DNA of 64,000 bases from Hydrogenophaga sp. IBVHS2 (GTDB taxonomy: Bacteria > Pseudomonadota > Gammaproteobacteria > Burkholderiales > Burkholderiaceae_C): contig NZ_NFUT01000002.1 of the NCBI RefSeq assembly GCF_002127215.1, forward strand, positions 558,001 through 622,000, written 5' to 3'. A program made the position numbers and the translations under genes. Below are positions 62,301-64,000 of this stretch, in pieces. Below the pieces are notes generated by a model that worked only from the letters and a program-made list of their open reading frames with translations, did no database searches and was not told the DNA's origin. The number at the start of each line of letters is the position of its first letter. Within the stretch, counting starts at the first letter, position 1.

Positions 62301-62438
62301 ATGGACGTCCTGTACCTGCTCATCCCGCTGTCCATCCTGGTGGTGTTCGGCGTCATTGCCTTGTTCTGGTGGGCGCTGCAGGGCGGCCAGTTCGACAACA
62401 TCGAGCGCGAGGGCGAGCGCATCCTGCGCAACGACTGA
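62301..62438 (+). CDS. ccoS: cbb3-type cytochrome oxidase assembly protein CcoS
   Basis: A 45-residue protein with one membrane helix ([23 protein letters not shown]) followed by [15 protein letters not shown], the CcoS signature. CcoS is needed for cofactor insertion into the cbb3 oxidase. A CGGAG ribosome site lies before the ATG, 17 bp after ccoI. The order ccoI-ccoS-ccoN matches other betaproteobacteria. Confidence 0.95.
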   Translation: MDVLYLLIPLSILVVFGVIALFWWALQGGQFDNIEREGERILRND

Positions 62439-62464
62439 ATCAGGGCGGGTCGATCCGTGCGGGG

Positions 62465-62480
62465 CTTGACGTACGTCAAG
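62465..62480. promoter_or_regulatory. FNR/ANR-type box upstream of ccoN
   Basis: CTTGACGTACGTCAAG is a perfect 16-bp palindrome containing TTGAC-N4-GTCAA (62466-62479). A GACACT -10 at 62502-62507 would give +1 at 62514 and put the box centre at -41.5, the class II activation distance. Confidence 0.9.
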
Positions 62481-62539
62481 CCCGCCCGACCCGGGTTTGC
62501 CGACACTACACACAACTACAGAGAGAGAGGAGTTTTCCC

Positions 62540-63982
62540 ATGTCCGTCAGCCCATCGGCCGCCAGCGCGGTCTACAACGACAAGGTGGTGAGGCAGTTCG
62601 CCCTCATGACCGTGGTCTGGGGTGTGGTCGGGATGCTGGTCGGCGTGATCATCGCCGCGCAGCTCACCTGGCCCGCCCTGAACTTCGGCATCGAGTGGCT
62701 CACCTATGGCCGCCTGCGCCCGCTGCACACCAATGCGGTCATCTTTGCCTTCGGCGGTTGCGGCCTGTTCGCGGCCAGCTACTACGTGGTGCAGCGCACC
62801 TGCCACACCCGGCTGTTTGCGGGGCCGCTGGCCGCCTTCACCTTCTGGGGCTGGCAGGCGGTCATCGTGCTGGCGGCCGTCACGCTGCCGCTGGGCCTGA
62901 CCTCGGGCAAGGAGTACGCCGAGCTGGAGTGGCCCATCGACATCCTCATCACCCTGGTGTGGGTGTCGTATGCGGTGGTGTTCTTCGGCACCGTGGGCAT
63001 GCGCAAGGTGCGCCACATCTATGTGGCCAACTGGTTCTTCGGCGCCTTCATCCTGGCCGTGGCGGTGCTGCACCTGGTCAACAGCGCGGCCGTGCCGGTG
63101 GACCTGTTCAAGAGCTATTCGGCCTACGCCGGCGTGCAGGACGCCATGGTGCAGTGGTGGTACGGCCACAACGCGGTGGGCTTCTTCCTCACGGCGGGCT
63201 TCCTGGGAATGATGTATTACTTCATCCCCAAGCAGGCCGAGCGTCCGGTGTACTCGTATCGCCTGTCCATCGTGCACTTCTGGGCGCTGATCTTCACCTA
63301 CATGTGGGCCGGCCCGCACCACCTGCACTACACCGCACTGCCGGACTGGACCCAGTCGGTCGGCATGGTGTTCTCGCTCATCCTGCTGGCCCCGAGCTGG
63401 GGCGGCATGATCAACGGCATCATGACCTTGAGCGGTGCCTGGCACAAGCTGCGTGACGACCCCATCCTGCGCTTCCTGATCGTGTCGCTGTCGTTCTACG
63501 GCATGAGCACCTTCGAGGGCCCGATGATGTCGATCAAGACGGTCAACGCCCTGAGCCACTACACCGACTGGACCATCGGCCACGTGCACAGCGGTGCCCT
63601 GGGCTGGGTCGGCCTGGTGACCATGGGCTCCATGTACTACCTGATCCCGCGCCTCTATGGCCGCAAGCAGATGTACTCGGTGCCGGCCATCGAGCTGCAC
63701 TTCTGGACCGCCACCATCGGCATCGTGCTCTACATCGCCGCCATGTGGATCGCCGGTGTGATGCAGGGCCTGATGTGGCGCTCGGTCAACCCCGACGGCA
63801 GTCTCACCTACACCTTCGTCGAGTCGGTCAAGGCCAGCTTCCCCTTCTATGTGATCCGTCTGGTCGGTGGCCTGCTCTACCTGGGCGGCATGCTGGTGAT
63901 GCTCTGGAACGTCGTCATGACCGCCCGCAGCGGCCAGGCCCAAGCGGTCCGGGTGCCCGCACCCCAGCCCGCCCACGCCTGA
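62540..63982 (+). CDS. ccoN: cbb3-type cytochrome c oxidase subunit I
   Basis: A 480-residue heme-copper oxidase catalytic subunit with about 12 helices. The low-spin heme His is in [12 protein letters not shown]. The CuB ligands are in [12 protein letters not shown] and [13 protein letters not shown], and the heme ligands in [14 protein letters not shown]. It lacks the Tyr-His pattern of the aa3 type, as expected for cbb3. It reduces O2 with high affinity and is transcribed from a promoter with a perfect FNR/ANR box. AGAGAGGAG precedes the ATG. The next gene, presumably ccoO, starts beyond the window. Confidence 0.97.
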   Translation: MSVSPSAASAVYNDKVVRQFALMTVVWGVVGMLVGVIIAAQLTWPALNFGIEWLTYGRLRPLHTNAVIFAFGGCGLFAASYYVVQRTCHTRLFAGPLAAFTFWGWQAVIVLAAVTLPLGLTSGKEYAELEWPIDILITLVWVSYAVVFFGTVGMRKVRHIYVANWFFGAFILAVAVLHLVNSAAVPVDLFKSYSAYAGVQDAMVQWWYGHNAVGFFLTAGFLGMMYYFIPKQAERPVYSYRLSIVHFWALIFTYMWAGPHHLHYTALPDWTQSVGMVFSLILLAPSWGGMINGIMTLSGAWHKLRDDPILRFLIVSLSFYGMSTFEGPMMSIKTVNALSHYTDWTIGHVHSGALGWVGLVTMGSMYYLIPRLYGRKQMYSVPAIELHFWTATIGIVLYIAAMWIAGVMQGLMWRSVNPDGSLTYTFVESVKASFPFYVIRLVGGLLYLGGMLVMLWNVVMTARSGQAQAVRVPAPQPAHA

Positions 63983-63986
63983 ACAC

Positions 63987-63996
63987 CGGAGGAAAC
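63987..63996 (+). promoter_or_regulatory. Ribosome-binding site of the next gene (probably ccoO)
   Basis: CGGAGGAAAC follows the ccoN stop by four bases and has no start codon within the window. A start just beyond position 64000 is expected, consistent with the usual ccoNO arrangement. Confidence 0.6.
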
Positions 63997-64000
63997 ATCC

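Overview
The window is about 64 kb of very GC-rich, densely packed bacterial DNA. It looks like chromosome from a betaproteobacterium of the order Burkholderiales, probably close to Comamonadaceae. The signs are several Bug/TctC-type solute receptors, a MatA/MatB malonate route, a small Trp-rich protein of a type seen in Burkholderiales, class I fumarase, acetyl-CoA synthetase and a cbb3 oxidase cluster with FNR/ANR boxes. This placement is inferred from gene content, not from a marker gene. No insertion sequence, phage gene, integrase or CRISPR array was seen.

Layout. (1) 1-8221 is a catabolic block: the end of a branched-chain-type ABC permease, a secreted YtkA/FixH-like protein, an SDR, two GST-fold proteins, a CitE-like lyase and LysR regulator on the minus strand, then an SDR, an intradiol (hydroxyquinol-type) dioxygenase and a maleylacetate reductase. 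The last two would convert hydroxyquinol to 3-oxoadipate. (2) 8235-14951 is a complete tripartite RND efflux operon with a divergent TetR-like regulator. (3) 14976-19903 is a minus-strand acid/CoA operon (Bug receptor, maleate isomerase-like protein, class III CoA-transferase, HMG-CoA-lyase family enzyme) with a divergent LysR gene whose start is preceded by a perfect dyad. (4) 19913-40477 is the most striking part: a HTH-only LuxR-type protein, a 330-bp leader, a TpsB/FhaC-type outer-membrane transporter, a SapC-family protein and a 5,839-residue LktA/FHA-like exoprotein filling 17.5 kb. (5) 40493-52535 is housekeeping: PACE-type efflux protein, double-cupin protein, tRNA-Leu(UAA), MFS transporter, murI, fumarase, a YqhA-like protein, acs, a cytochrome c, ilvD and lgt. 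(6) 52652-58045 is a malonate operon (GntR regulator, malonyl-CoA decarboxylase, Bug receptor, enoyl-CoA hydratase-like protein, malonyl-CoA synthetase). (7) 58052-64000 holds a MATE pump, a universal stress protein, and ccoI, ccoS and ccoN with the ribosome-binding site of the next gene at the window edge.

How the parts fit. Regions 1, 3 and 6 feed aromatic and short organic acids toward 3-oxoadipate, acetyl-CoA and the TCA cycle, which fits the nearby acs and fumarase. Region 7 supplies a high-affinity terminal oxidase. Two perfect TTGAC-N4-GTCAA boxes sit at class II spacing from plausible -10 elements of the stress-protein gene and of ccoN. The strongest candidate for a poorly described system is the TpsB-SapC-giant exoprotein unit, because an apparently cytoplasmic SapC protein is translationally coupled to a two-partner-secreted protein.
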